Source: Streptomyces griseiscabiei
GTDB lineage: Bacteria; Actinomycetota; Actinomycetes; Streptomycetales; Streptomycetaceae
Length of the DNA: 64,000 bases
Assembly (NCBI RefSeq): GCF_020010925.1
Contig: NZ_JAGJBZ010000001.1
Coordinates: 1-64,000 of the forward strand
Direction: 5' to 3'
Part shown: positions 1 to 10,832 of the stretch, one piece after another
Layout: every line of letters starts with the position of its first letter
How positions within the stretch are numbered: the first letter of the stretch is position 1
The notes under the pieces: model-generated
What the model was told of the DNA's origin: nothing
What the model saw: only the letters and a program-made list of their open reading frames with translations
Database searches by the model: none
Program-made: the position numbers and the translations under genes

Positions 1-83
1 CTCGCAGAGCCGAAGCCACGAACCGGACAAGCTTCGAGCGCCAGACTTCGACAGAGTCCTTGACGCCGTCTCAGCGGCTTCCT

Positions 84-129
84 ACGCTCCCGTGGGAGCG
101 TTCCCATGCCCGCCAGAGTGAACGATCAC
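84..129 (+). promoter_or_regulatory. Paired LacI-type operator sites (CebR-like plus a second motif)
   Basis: Positions 93-106 read TGGGAGCGTTCCCA, 13 of 14 bases of the palindrome TGGGAGCGCTCCCA bound by the cello-oligosaccharide repressor CebR in Streptomyces. It overlaps a perfect inverted repeat, ACGCTCCC (84-91) with GGGAGCGT (94-101). Eleven bases on, 118-129 read GTGAACGATCAC, a near-palindrome with the central CG usual for LacI-family operators. Both sites recur in the opposite orientation at 10454-10490. That they control the polysaccharide-degrading genes is inferred from position; the first start codon is over 600 bases away. Confidence 0.6.
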
Positions 130-749
130 CTTCTTGCGTCGACACCGCCCCGTTCACTCGGCACCCCCACGCATCGGAGTTCACCTTGACCAATACACAT
201 AGGCACCCCGCTCTCACGGCGTACCTGTGGAGAGCGCCGAGCCGCTCAACAGGCCCGTTGCTCTGCGGCATGCACACCGCCGCCGGCGCGTTGGGCTTCT
301 CCGCATTCGCCGGACTGCCACAAGCGGCCGACATCGCGACCTGGCGGCAGGCGGAACGACTCGACCACGGACTCACCCGTACCCACGACGGCAGGGAAGC
401 CGTCTCGCCCACCACGGACAGCCGAGCCTTCGCATCTACGGCACACCGCACGAGACCGAAACGTACATCTCCATGCTCCGCCACGACACGCAGTACAGCA
501 CCGCGCTGACCTGTCGGAGCACCACGCACACCCATTGGCCTCGCCCTGCCGTCCATACCCCCTGAACACGCAGCGACCTGACAGTGGCGGGCGGACGAAG
601 CGGCCTGCACCGCGCCGGCCCCGACTCGTCCGCCGACACCGGTGGCACGGATCCGGCACTGCGGCGACACCTGCCGGACGCGCCCGCGACCGGTCACCGG
701 CCGCACCCACATCTCCGAACGGCACCGCGCTCATGCAGGAAGGGAACTC
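130..749. other. Gene-free leader between operators and first gene
   Basis: No convincing gene. Open frames on both strands lack family signatures and a plausible start. A short stretch around 430-510 reads somewhat protein-like in one plus frame but changes frame, so it may be a relic. The interval could be a long untranslated leader for the downstream genes. Confidence 0.4.
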
Positions 750-1823
750 ATGCGCAGAACCTCGCACCCACCACTGTTCCGGATCCTCCTGACCGCGCTC
801 CTGCTCGCGCTCGGCACGGCCCTCGCGCCGTCGGCCACCGCCGCCCCTGCCGCGGCCCCCGTGCGCATCATGCCGCTGGGTGACTCGATCACCGGCTCGC
901 CGGGGTGCTGGCGGGCCGTGCTCTGGAACCGTCTTCAGAACACCGGTTACAGGAACATCGATTTCGTCGGCACCCTCAAGCAGCAGGGCTGCCCGCAGGC
1001 GCTGGACGGCGACAACGAAGGCCACGGTGGCGAGCTCGTCACCAACGTGGCGAACCAGAAACTGCTGCCGGGCAGGCTTGCCGCCACGCATCCAGACATC
1101 GTTGTCATGCACTTCGGCACCAACGACGTGTGGAGCAGCATCTCCCCCGACACCATCCTCGCCGCGTACACGAAGCTGGTGCAGCAGATGCGGGCGTCGA
1201 ATCCGGACATGAAGATCCTCGTCGCCCAGCTGATACCGATGAACCCCTCGGGTTGCGCCGATTGCGGCCGGCGCGTGGTCGCCCTCAACACGCGGATCCC
1301 CGGCTGGGCCCGGGCAACCAGCACGAGCCGTTCCCCGGTGACCGTCGTCGACCAGTGGACCGGTTTCAACACCTCCTCCGACACCTACGACGGCGTGCAC
1401 CCGTCCGCTTCCGGCAACGAGAAGATCGCCGCGCGCTGGTATCCCGCCCTCACCGCCGCCCTCGACAAGAGCGTGCCAGGAAGCCCGGGCGGCGACCCCG
1501 CCTGTGCGGCGAGCTTCCGCGCCGTCTCCTCCTGGCAGGACAGCTACCAGGGCGAGGTGACGGTGACCAACGCCTCGGCATCCCGTGTCACCGGCTGGAC
1601 CGCGACCGTCGTACCGGCCGGGGGTGCACACCTCACCCAGGTGTGGAACGGCAGCCTCGGCACCACCACCGCCGACGGCAGGACCAGCGTCGGCAATACG
1701 ACCTGGAACGGCGCGCTCGCCCCGGGCGCCAGTACCACCTTCGGTTTCACCGCCGGCCCACTGACTGCGGCCGGTACCCCCTCGGCCGCCGTCAGTTGCA
1801 CGGCACAAGCCGCTCTGTCCTGA
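750..1823 (+). CDS. Secreted SGNH esterase (CE3-like acetyl xylan esterase) with CBM2
   Basis: A 357-residue exported esterase. Residues 1-32 form a Sec signal peptide (MRRT, hydrophobic core, ATA-A site). The SGNH blocks are visible: GDSI at 44-47 (catalytic Ser), GTND at 123-126, and DGVH at 214-217 (catalytic Asp/His). The IMPLGDSIT start and the DFVGTL segment resemble carbohydrate esterase family 3, which deacetylates xylan. Residues about 252-357, bounded by cysteines and rich in Trp and Thr, match a family 2 cellulose-binding module. The start is set by AGGAAGGG just upstream of ATG 750. It is first of three co-directional secreted enzymes and 37 bases before the mannanase. Exact substrate is inferred. 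Confidence 0.88.
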   Translation: MRRTSHPPLFRILLTALLLALGTALAPSATAAPAAAPVRIMPLGDSITGSPGCWRAVLWNRLQNTGYRNIDFVGTLKQQGCPQALDGDNEGHGGELVTNVANQKLLPGRLAATHPDIVVMHFGTNDVWSSISPDTILAAYTKLVQQMRASNPDMKILVAQLIPMNPSGCADCGRRVVALNTRIPGWARATSTSRSPVTVVDQWTGFNTSSDTYDGVHPSASGNEKIAARWYPALTAALDKSVPGSPGGDPACAASFRAVSSWQDSYQGEVTVTNASASRVTGWTATVVPAGGAHLTQVWNGSLGTTTADGRTSVGNTTWNGALAPGASTTFGFTAGPLTAAGTPSAAVSCTAQAALS

Positions 1824-1860
1824 ACACCCCGACCCCGTCCCCGTCGCAAGGGAGTCCTCC

Positions 1861-2913
1861 ATGAAATCCCCCACCCGCGCCTCGCCTCGCGTGGCCGTCG
1901 TCATAGCCGCCCTCCTAGGCCTGCTCGCCCCCCTCCTCGCTCTCGGCACTCCGGCGAGCGCCGCGCCCACCGGCTTCCGGGTCCAGAACGGCCGGCTGCT
2001 GGAGGCCAACGGCCGCGATTTCGTCATGCGGGGCGTCAACCACGCCCACACCTGGTACCCGAGCCAGATCAGCTCCATCGCCAACATCAAGGCCAAGCGC
2101 GCCAACACCGTCCGCGTCGTCCTCGCCAACGGCGACCGCTGGACCCGTAACAGCGCGGCCGACGTGACGAACATCGTCTCCCAGTGCAAGCGCAACCGGC
2201 TCATCTGCGTCCTGGAGGTCCACGACACCACGGGCTACGGCGACCAGAGCGGGGCGACCACCCTCGCCCGCGCCGCCGACTACTGGATCAGCGTCAAGAG
2301 CGCGCTGGTCGGCCAGGAGAGCTACGTCATCGTCAACATCGGCAACGAGCCGATCGGCAACAACAACGCCTCGCGGTGGACCGCCGACACCAAGGCGGCC
2401 ATCCAGAAGCTGCGGGGCGCCGGGTTCAACCACACCCTCATGGTGGACGCGCCGAACTGGGGCCAGGACTGGTCCAACATCATGCGGGACAACGCCGCGT
2501 CGGTCTTCGCCGCCGACCAGGACCGCAACACCGTCTTCTCGGTCCACATGTACGGCGTCTACAACACCGCCGCGAAGGTCAACGACTACCTGAACCGCTT
2601 CGTCGCGGCAAAACTACCCCTCGTCGTAGGGGAGTTCGGCTCCAACCACAGCGACGGCAACCCCGACGAGGACGCCATCATGGCCGCGGCCCAGCGCCTC
2701 GGCATCGGCTACATCGGCTGGTCATGGAGCGGCAACGGCGGCGATGTGCAGTACCTCGACATGGTGACCGGCTTCGACCCCAACCGGCTCAGCAGCTGGG
2801 GTCAGCGCTTCTTCAACGGCGCGAACGGTATCGCCGCCACCTCCAAGGAGGCCACGGTCTACGCGGGCGCCGCGCGCGGCACCTCCCCCGCCTCCGCACG
2901 GACCGCGCACTGA
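1861..2913 (+). CDS. Secreted GH5 beta-mannanase (mannan endo-1,4-beta-mannosidase)
   Basis: A 350-residue exported glycoside hydrolase. Residues 1-35 are a Sec signal peptide ending ASA-A. The mature part starts GFRVQNGRLLEANG and runs through RGVNHAHTWYP, closely resembling the Streptomyces ManA catalytic domain (GH5, subfamily 8-like). Acid/base Glu163 lies in GNEP and nucleophile Glu258 in GEFG, in the usual order for clan GH-A. It cleaves internal beta-1,4 links of mannan or galactomannan outside the cell. No carbohydrate-binding module is present, unlike S. lividans ManA. GGGAGT precedes the ATG. It lies between the CE3-type esterase and the cutinase and probably shares their transcript. 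Confidence 0.92.
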   Translation: MKSPTRASPRVAVVIAALLGLLAPLLALGTPASAAPTGFRVQNGRLLEANGRDFVMRGVNHAHTWYPSQISSIANIKAKRANTVRVVLANGDRWTRNSAADVTNIVSQCKRNRLICVLEVHDTTGYGDQSGATTLARAADYWISVKSALVGQESYVIVNIGNEPIGNNNASRWTADTKAAIQKLRGAGFNHTLMVDAPNWGQDWSNIMRDNAASVFAADQDRNTVFSVHMYGVYNTAAKVNDYLNRFVAAKLPLVVGEFGSNHSDGNPDEDAIMAAAQRLGIGYIGWSWSGNGGDVQYLDMVTGFDPNRLSSWGQRFFNGANGIAATSKEATVYAGAARGTSPASARTAH

Positions 2914-4386
<1,473 letters not shown>

Positions 4387-4421
4387 CGAAGTCCTGAACC
4401 CGAGGCCCGAAAAACGTGGAC

Positions 4422-4451
4422 CCGAAGTGCCGGCGAAGCCCGGCACTTCGG
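4422..4451 (+). terminator. Intrinsic terminator after the cutinase gene
   Basis: A perfect 12-bp stem, CCGAAGTGCCGG (4422-4433) with CCGGCACTTCGG (4440-4451), and a six-base loop. It lies 36 bases after the cutinase stop and has no T-tract, as is usual in actinomycetes. It probably ends the 750-4386 transcript. Confidence 0.7.
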
Positions 4452-4955
4452 CCGTTGTGGCCCCACATCCCGGCGCCCCTCCCGGCGCCCCGGCAGGCAG
4501 CTGCCTCCTACCGCCGACGGCGGCGAACATCGTCAGGGCTCCGACGCCCCACAGGCGGTCAGCTCGATGGCTGGCGCCCGCGGTGGCGAACGAGACGTCG
4601 GCCGACCGGTTGGGCCGGCCGGCACCGCAGATGGTGCCGCCGCTGGCCAGGACGCCCGGCGGCCATGGCGTCTCCGGTGGCCTGGCCCGGTCGAGGACCC
4701 TCAGCAGGGGCACGTCCTCCCGGGTTCTCCCGCGCAGGCAGCCCTGGCGGCAGTCGGCCGATGGGGGCGAAGCCGAACCTCCCGTGACGCGAGGACACAC
4801 TGAGCTGGACCGGGTCAGCCAGGCATGGTCTAGTGCCGGGGTGGCGCCGTCCGGCCATGCAGAACGGTGCCGCCGCCGAGGGACCGCTCCACAGGGAGCG
4901 ATTCCCTCAGCGAGGGCACCGTTGGTGTGTACGACGTGACCGTCGAGGCCGACCG
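4452..4955. other. Intergenic space between convergent genes
   Basis: About 500 bases between the cutinase terminator and the end of the GH43 gene. Only Pro/Arg/Gly-rich open frames typical of high-GC non-coding DNA are present; I recognise no gene. Confidence 0.4.
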
Positions 4956-6494
4956 TCAGCCGGTCCGCACCAACTCGAAGTCGTCGGCGTACGCCCAGTT
5001 GCCGGGATTCGCGTCGGAGGCCAATCCGATCTGGATCGACCCGTTGGTCACGGTGATGCCGGAGATGCTGACCTTCGTCCAGTTGCCGATCGACTGGTTG
5101 ATCGCGCGGTTCATCTCACCCGCGCCGAAGTTCTTGGCGAAGATGCTCGCCGACCTCTGCCCTCCACTGCTCCTCACCCAGGCCGCCACCGTGTACGTCC
5201 CGTTCGGCACGGTGATGTTCTGGTACATGGCGGCCTTGTAGGCGGAGGAGGACGACTGCGACAGCGCCCAGCGCCCGGTGTGTCCGCCAAGGCGGTTGCC
5301 GTTCGGATCGCTGCTGATGTTCGACGAGTTCGTCCAGCCAGCCAGCGTCTTCTGGGCTACCCGGTCGGCCTCCGCGCTGGGGTTAACGACGTAGTTGTTG
5401 CCACTCCCGACGGACCACGTGCCCGAGGCGGCGTCGACGTTCCACTGGTTCAGTGAGTGGAAGACCGGCGTCGTCCCGTCGAACGTCACCGGGACCCATT
5501 GGTTGTAGCCGATGCCGTTGCCCGCGAAGTCGCTCCAGCGATCGCCTCCGAACATGACGAACGATCCCGACGAACCGGTCACCTCGAACGCCAGGCCGGT
5601 CTGCGTCACATGCGAGAAGTCGGCCTCCGTGCCCTTCAGCACGAACTCCGAGGAATATCCGCTGTTGATCTTCGTCGACTTGATGCAGTACGTGTGGGAC
5701 GCGTTCCAGCCGTGCAGATCGGAGGAACAGAAGTAGTACGTCCCGGCATGCTTGAACATCATGTTGCCCTCACGTCCGCCCGAGGAGCTGCTGTAGATCC
5801 GCGTGGCGTTGTCGACGTGCAGGTAGTCGGAGGAGCGCAGCGGGGCGACGTACAGGTTCGACCGGCCACTCTTGTTGCTGAAGATCAGGTAGGCCCGTCC
5901 GTCGTCATCGGTGAAGACCGACTGGTCGCCGGACATGCCGGTGCTGACGTTCCCGATGGTCGACTGCGTGCCCGCGCGGGTGAAATGGCCGGCCGGGGTG
6001 TTGCTCGTGCCGAACACGAGCCCGCTGTCGAGTTGCGAGACCAGGACGTATTTGCCGGTGTTGGCGTTGTGCGCGACTCCCACGCGGCCGACCCAGGAGG
6101 ATCCACCGATGTCCGAGGAGGTCATCACGTTTCCCTCGAATTTCCAGTTCACCAGGTCGGTCGAGGAGTAGCAGGTGATCGCGTTGAACGAGGTGTTGCT
6201 GTTCTTTCCGCCGGCCGGGTTGTTGTAGTAGCTGACGGCTCCGTTGTATTTCACGCCGTACCAGTAGTACGTGTTGCCGACTTTCAGTACGCCTCCTCCC
6301 TGAGAATAGATCGGGTTCCCGGACGTGTCCTTCCAGAAGACGTCGTTCTGGAGAGCCGGGGCGGCGGCGCTCACCTGCTTCTGGGGCAGCGGAGAAGCGG
6401 TGCTCGTTTCCACGAAGTTGCCGAAGAAGGCGAGGGCGACCACGAGCGGGAACAGCAGTGCGGTGATCGTCCTCCGTAAGAGTTTTCGCTGCAT
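4956..6494 (-). CDS. Secreted GH43-family glycosidase with C-terminal carbohydrate-binding domain
   Basis: A 512-residue exported five-bladed beta-propeller enzyme. Residues 1-34 form the signal peptide. The catalytic domain starts at DVFWKDTSGNPIYSQGGG, continues KVGNTYYWYG and SSTDLVNWKFEG, and resembles the GH43 branch that includes exo-beta-1,3-galactanases and arabinan/xylan side-chain enzymes. From about 365 a jelly-roll type domain (VVNPSAEADR to YADDFELV) resembles CBM4/CBM6-like modules. ATG 6494 follows GGAGGA by six bases. It lies 19 bases after the beta-helix gene and is probably co-transcribed. Side-chain release from pectic arabinogalactan is inferred from the GH53 and PL9 neighbours. 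Confidence 0.78.
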   Translation of the reverse strand: MQRKLLRRTITALLFPLVVALAFFGNFVETSTASPLPQKQVSAAAPALQNDVFWKDTSGNPIYSQGGGVLKVGNTYYWYGVKYNGAVSYYNNPAGGKNSNTSFNAITCYSSTDLVNWKFEGNVMTSSDIGGSSWVGRVGVAHNANTGKYVLVSQLDSGLVFGTSNTPAGHFTRAGTQSTIGNVSTGMSGDQSVFTDDDGRAYLIFSNKSGRSNLYVAPLRSSDYLHVDNATRIYSSSSGGREGNMMFKHAGTYYFCSSDLHGWNASHTYCIKSTKINSGYSSEFVLKGTEADFSHVTQTGLAFEVTGSSGSFVMFGGDRWSDFAGNGIGYNQWVPVTFDGTTPVFHSLNQWNVDAASGTWSVGSGNNYVVNPSAEADRVAQKTLAGWTNSSNISSDPNGNRLGGHTGRWALSQSSSSAYKAAMYQNITVPNGTYTVAAWVRSSGGQRSASIFAKNFGAGEMNRAINQSIGNWTKVSISGITVTNGSIQIGLASDANPGNWAYADDFELVRTG

Positions 6495-6513
6495 TTCGGA
6501 TCCTCCGCTTCGG

Positions 6514-8223
6514 TTATTCTCCACTCCGTTCGTTCAGCCTTCCTAGAGCGCGGGCGGCGCCGGCCCGGTACTCGAAGGCCCCGATGTCCGGCAGCCGGTT
6601 GTAGACCGCGGCCCCGGAGTAGTCGACGCCGCCGTTGTCGCTCACACTGATACCGGCGTCGACGGCCGGTGAGCCCGCGGCGACCCTCAGCGGCAGTGCC
6701 GCGTTCAGCGCCGGTCCCGAGGTGGCGTTGCCATAGGGGCCCGTGATGGTGCCGAGGAACCTCGGGTCGCCCCTGACCGCGCGGCGGTCGGAGGACGGGA
6801 CGGGCAGGGTGGCGCCGCCGTAGAGGTTCGCGGTGTACTCGATGGTCGGGCTGGTGGTCAGGGAAGCGCCCGCCCTCGTGGAGTACAGGACGTTGTTCCA
6901 CAGGTGGTAGGACGCCGACAGGTTGGCGCCGTAGCCGTAGATCAGGTAGTTGCTGCGGCTGTTGTGGATGGTGTTGTTGTAGACGTAGGCGGTGGTACCG
7001 CGGTTGGAGTGCAGGTAGATCTGGTACCGGCTGTTCCCCGAGATCACGTTGTACCGGACCCGCACGTCGCCGAAGTTGCGCCCGCACTGGCACAGCAGGA
7101 TGCCGTCGCCGTTGTCGTGCACGAAGTTGCCCTGCACGACGATCTTCGTCGTGGCGTTGTCCGCGTCGATGCCGTTGGAGTCGGCGCCGCCGGCCTTCTT
7201 CTCGGTGCCGTAGACCTCGTTGTGCTGGATGGTGACGTCGTCGGCGTAGTTGGCCTCGATGCCGGAGGTGCCGGCCCGCTGGATCACATTGCGCTCGACC
7301 ACACCGCCCCGGGTGTCGGTGATGTACACGCCGTTGGCGGCGTAGGCGGAGTCACCCTGGTAGATGTAGTTGTCGCGGATCACCACCTGGGTGTGCGGCG
7401 CGAACGCGGTGTCGGTGGCGCTGGTGCGTTCCCCCCACCCGGTGTGCACGGCGCCCGCGTTGGAGCCGGTGTACTGCTTGACGGTGATTCCGCCGAACGA
7501 CGTGTTCCTGATGGTCGAGTTCGCCACCAGGACGTCGTGCAGGATGGTCGGCCGGCCGGGGCTCGCCGGATTGGCGGCCAGCCCGCGGAACACGATGCCG
7601 CCGGTGTTCTTGGAGCGGTCCCAGCCGGTCTTGAAGGTGATCCCCGGCTTGTTGTTGGCCGTGTCGCCGCTGATCCAGTTGTCCTCGCCAGTCACATCGC
7701 GCACATCCACCCCGTCGACGTGGAGGTGGTTGAGCTGACCGCCCGTGTCGCCGCTGATGCCGATGCCCCGCAGGTCACGCAGATTGGTGCCCGGCTGGCC
7801 ACCGGCCAGCGGTCTGACGTTGGTCACCTGCAGGTTCTTTATGTCCCAGTACTGCTGGTTGTGCAGGCGCACCGCGTCGGCGACCTGTCCCGCGCCGTCG
7901 ATCTGCGGCTTCGCGCCGGAGCCGTAGGCGTCGATCGTGATCGGCAGGCCGTCCGTACCCGAGCCCTTGGGCCACAACTGGCCGGTCCACTTCTGCCCGG
8001 CGTGCAGCAGGATCCGGTCGCCCGGACCGAACTTGGTCGCGTCGACCTTGGCGAGCGTGCGCCAGGCCGTGGCGGTCGTGGACCCGGCGGCGCTGTCATT
8101 GCCGTTCGCGGCGTCGACGTAGTACGTCGTCCCCGTGTCCGCCGCCGTCGCGGCGACCGGCGCGGCACCCAGCACGCCTCCCGCCAGCAGCAGTACGGCA
8201 CTTGCCCCGAGCAGACGTTTCAT
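6514..8223 (-). CDS. Secreted right-handed parallel beta-helix protein (polysaccharide-lyase-like)
   Basis: A 569-residue exported protein. Residues 1-28 form a signal peptide (MKRLLGASAVLLLAGG). The mature start TTYYVDAANGNDSAAGSTTA is the entry typical of beta-helix pectate-lyase-like proteins. The body carries many short Asn/Gly-rich turns (VVIRDNYIYQGDSAY, VVERNVIQRAGTSGIEANY, VRYNVISGNSRYQIYLHSN), consistent with PbH1 repeats. The C-terminus LPDIGAFEY is a common cap of this fold. No lyase family can be assigned by eye, so action on pectin is inferred from context. ATG 8223 is preferred; an in-frame ATG lies 12 bases upstream. Confidence 0.75.
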   Translation of the reverse strand: MKRLLGASAVLLLAGGVLGAAPVAATAADTGTTYYVDAANGNDSAAGSTTATAWRTLAKVDATKFGPGDRILLHAGQKWTGQLWPKGSGTDGLPITIDAYGSGAKPQIDGAGQVADAVRLHNQQYWDIKNLQVTNVRPLAGGQPGTNLRDLRGIGISGDTGGQLNHLHVDGVDVRDVTGEDNWISGDTANNKPGITFKTGWDRSKNTGGIVFRGLAANPASPGRPTILHDVLVANSTIRNTSFGGITVKQYTGSNAGAVHTGWGERTSATDTAFAPHTQVVIRDNYIYQGDSAYAANGVYITDTRGGVVERNVIQRAGTSGIEANYADDVTIQHNEVYGTEKKAGGADSNGIDADNATTKIVVQGNFVHDNGDGILLCQCGRNFGDVRVRYNVISGNSRYQIYLHSNRGTTAYVYNNTIHNSRSNYLIYGYGANLSASYHLWNNVLYSTRAGASLTTSPTIEYTANLYGGATLPVPSSDRRAVRGDPRFLGTITGPYGNATSGPALNAALPLRVAAGSPAVDAGISVSDNGGVDYSGAAVYNRLPDIGAFEYRAGAARALGRLNERSGE

Positions 8224-8396
8224 GGCACACCACATCCCATAGGAGAGTTGATCGGAAGGCTTCTTCCGCTGTGCAGGAACAGGCAGGGTCTTTCCTTCGC
8301 ATGCGCGAGGACGGCGTGTCGGCGGCGGTCCGGGAGCCGGTCCCACGCCGCGCCGACAGTCGTGAGGGACGCCAGGCAGGAGCCGCCGGACGTTCA

Positions 8397-8420
8397 ACCA
8401 CCCGTCGTACGACGGGTGGT
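8397..8420. terminator. Perfect palindrome overlapping the second cutinase stop codon
   Basis: A perfect 24-bp palindrome centred between 8408 and 8409, with arm ACCACCCGTCGT followed directly by its complement. Its last base is part of the stop codon at 8420-8422. It can fold into a strong GC-rich hairpin and most likely terminates the minus-strand cutinase gene ahead of the beta-helix gene. Confidence 0.65.
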
Positions 8421-9419
8421 CAACGACTCCTCGACGTCCCACCGGTGGTGCCGTCCGACCACGCACCGGGTGGTGGCGTGTAGGGGCACTTGCTGCGGTA
8501 GATCGAGATGCCCCTGGGGTCGGCCAGTTTCGGGCAGAGGAACTGGGTGTAGCGGGTGTTGTCGTCCAGGAAGATCTTCAGCCAGGGGATCACGACGCGC
8601 ATCTCGTTGCTGTTGGGATGCGTGTAGTAGAGGTGATCGGCCCCGGCGATCTGCACGAAGTCGCTCGTGGTCAAGGCAGGCATGGTGGCGTACAGGCCGT
8701 TGAGGTAGGACGGTGTGACGGTGGGGTCCCCTCTGCCCGCCCATGACCATGGTGGGGACCTTGTCGGTGGACATGTTCTGTGAGGGCGAGAAGGGTGCCA
8801 GGGCCACCGCGGCCTTGAGCGAGGGCCTGTGCTCGGTGGCCCAGACCACGCCTCCGCCGCCCATGGAGTGACCGATCACGCCCAGCGGACCGGGATCGAC
8901 ACGGTCCCGTACGGGGCTCTTCTGGGTCAGGTAGTCCAGCGCCGCCAGCAACTGGGTGCCGCGGGCGGTGTCGAAGTCGTTGGGGCTGTTGGTGTCGATA
9001 CCGATCACGGCGAAGCCGAACGAGGCCAGCCAGGGCCCCATCCAGGCTTCTTCCTTGGAGAACTTCGCCGTGTACCCGGGCACGATGGCCACCGCGCCCC
9101 ACGTACCCAGGCTGGTGTCGGTGGGGTAGTAGATCGTCGCGTTCTTGAAGCCGTGGCCGGATCCCACGCTGAGCTGGGAGGTGGCGAACGGTCCGCGGCT
9201 TGCCGCGACGCTGGCCAGGGTCGGGGCGGGCCCGCGCTGGTAGGGACCGCCGGCGGCGGACGCGGACGCCGGTGGCAGCGTCAGCGCGGCCGCGACCAGC
9301 CCTGCCACCGCTGTCAGCGCCACCTTGACCATCGTCACCGGCCGCCGGACACGTAGGTCTCGCCGGTGGCTCTTTCCGGCGCTCTCCGGCGTCTGTGAAG
9401 GCATGACCGGTTGCCGCAT
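8420..9419 (-). pseudogene. Second cutinase/polyester hydrolase gene, broken by a +1 frameshift
   Basis: A close paralogue of the 3016-4386 catalytic domain without a binding module. ATG 9419 follows AAGGAG and encodes a signal peptide, then GGPYQRGPAPT, PGYT, and GHSMGGGG with nucleophile Ser185. Near 8733-8740 the frame shifts by one base: the upstream frame reads KVPTMVMGG then nonsense, and the next frame resumes as [15 protein letters not shown] through [11 protein letters not shown] to the end. Deleting one base gives a perfect family alignment. Catalytic Asp and His both lie after the shift, so a true mutation would inactivate the enzyme. A one-base assembly error would give an intact protein of about 330 residues. 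Confidence 0.85.
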
Positions 9420-10453
9420 CAGGCTTCTCCTTGCTTCTTGTACGGGGGCATCCAGGTGGGACATGGGAAGAGGAGCCGTCCGGCAGCGCGATCCCGGTGG
9501 GGGCGGGCGGGATGGCCGGGAGGCCTGTTTCAGGGTGTACAGAGGTCGGTTGGGTGCGGTCGGCACATCGTTCCCGGCGAGGAAGCTGGGACGCGGAGGC
9601 TGGGTTGCAGCCCGTGTCCTGCCGGCTGATGCCCTCGTGGCGCGGACGTCGTGATCAGCGGGACGATCCGTACTCTGACGCCGTCAGGAGTGCAGCAGAT
9701 GCCCCATTGCTGGTTGCGGCGCAAAGCTGGACGACTTTCTCGCGTCAGCCGCCGAGCGGGTCGGCGGACAGCAAGGGTGCGCAGACATACTTCTGTTCGC
9801 GCGGACGCCACAGCCGGTCAGCGGACGTCGTTGTCGTTTGAGGCGCCTTACCTGTCGCGACGGGGTGTGTCGTAGGGCCGGCACACCTGGACGTCTCCCT
9901 CCCACCCAAGGACGGGGAGGTCGACGGACGAAGGCCTGCGGCAGAGCTGTCGCCCATGGGTGCTGTTCACCCCGACGACGTTGTCGTGCACGCAGGGACA
10001 CCGGTGCGACAGAATCTGCCGGGTGCAGGTCGCCGCGACCATAGCGGAGTACTCGGCGGTGGTTTCGCCGATCTGAAACCCCTCCACTCCAGGCGCGGAA
10101 CAAGCAGGTCGCCGGGGTATCCGGCGCACGGGTGCCCCTGGTCGGAGTTCCGAAGGCCGCGGTCGTTGCCGGCCACGGCAGGGCACTGTGGATGAACGCG
10201 TTTCTGCCGTCGCTGTCGCTGTCCGCGTAGGTAACGGCGACGGCGACGGCGACGGCTGAGTAATCGTCGCTCTGAGCGGCCAGTGCTCGAACGGCTGGTG
10301 CCACAGCGGCGGCGCTGCCGCTGATCATCTGACCGCACGACAAGGGCCGTGTTCGCCATCGGCGCGGCACGGTGCGGGGCTTCCCGCGTGAGTCGGTCAC
10401 GGTGACCTCCGATGTGGGGATGAGTGAACGTGACGCAGGGCGGGAAAGCGAAA
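9420..10453. other. Gene-free interval
   Basis: Over 1 kb with no recognisable gene. The longest minus-strand frame (to about 10490) is Arg/Pro/Ser-rich, has no family signature and no ribosome binding site. A short GGCGAC hexamer repeat lies near 10232-10256. Confidence 0.4.
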
Positions 10454-10490
10454 GTGATCGTTCACTCTGGAGGTGTGGGTACGCTCCCAC
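10454..10490 (-). promoter_or_regulatory. Inverted copy of the paired operator sites
   Basis: On the minus strand this reads a CebR-like box (plus-strand TGGGTACGCTCCCA, 10476-10489) and then, ten bases on, GTGAACGATCAC (plus-strand GTGATCGTTCAC, 10454-10465). Order and spacing match 93-129, and the bases between are also similar (CCAGAGTGAACGATCAC in both), so the two are copies of one regulatory module facing each other across the locus. The minus-strand target would be the second cutinase gene about 1 kb away. Confidence 0.55.
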
Positions 10491-10816
10491 ATCGAGCGAG
10501 AGTAGGAATGCTCCGACCTATCGTCAAGGTTTTTGCCCAACCCAGCTGTTCGTTCATGTTCGATTGCGTCGGGTCGCGGTACCCCTCAGAACCGGCTCGC
10601 CCCCTCGTCCGAGCTCTCATATGCGTATCTGACCTGCATCCATGCCCCAAGTCCAGGCGGTCGAGCTGAGCCCGGTGCGCTCCTGCACCACGGGCGGTCC
10701 GAGACAGCCGAACAGCCAATTGACGAGTACCTGTTGACAGGTGGGCACCCGATAGGGAAGCTGCGTGATGCACCTCACGCTCACGGAGCAAGGGCTCTGA
10801 CCTGCCGTCAGGTCTC

Positions 10817-10832
10817 CTGTGATCGTTCACAG
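10817..10832. promoter_or_regulatory. Third copy of the GTGATCGTTCAC site
   Basis: CTGTGATCGTTCACAG, a 16-bp near-palindrome containing the same 12-mer found at 118-129 and 10454-10465. It lies upstream of the GH53 gene on the plus strand and could be the operator for the 11359-15969 gene group. No CebR-like box accompanies it. Confidence 0.5.

Noticed and set aside
246..2231. Long open frame on the minus strand opposite the esterase and mannanase
   Set aside because: It is antisense to two clear exported enzymes, is Gly/Arg/Ala-rich and has no family signature; a shadow of high-GC coding sequence.
10224..10260. GGCGAC hexamer run considered as a structured repeat or array
   Set aside because: Only about four imperfect units; too short to be a CRISPR array or a significant satellite.
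9684..10490. 268-residue minus-strand frame in the gap before the second operator module
   Set aside because: Low-complexity Arg/Ser/Pro composition, includes a hexamer repeat and the operator itself, and shows no recognisable domain.
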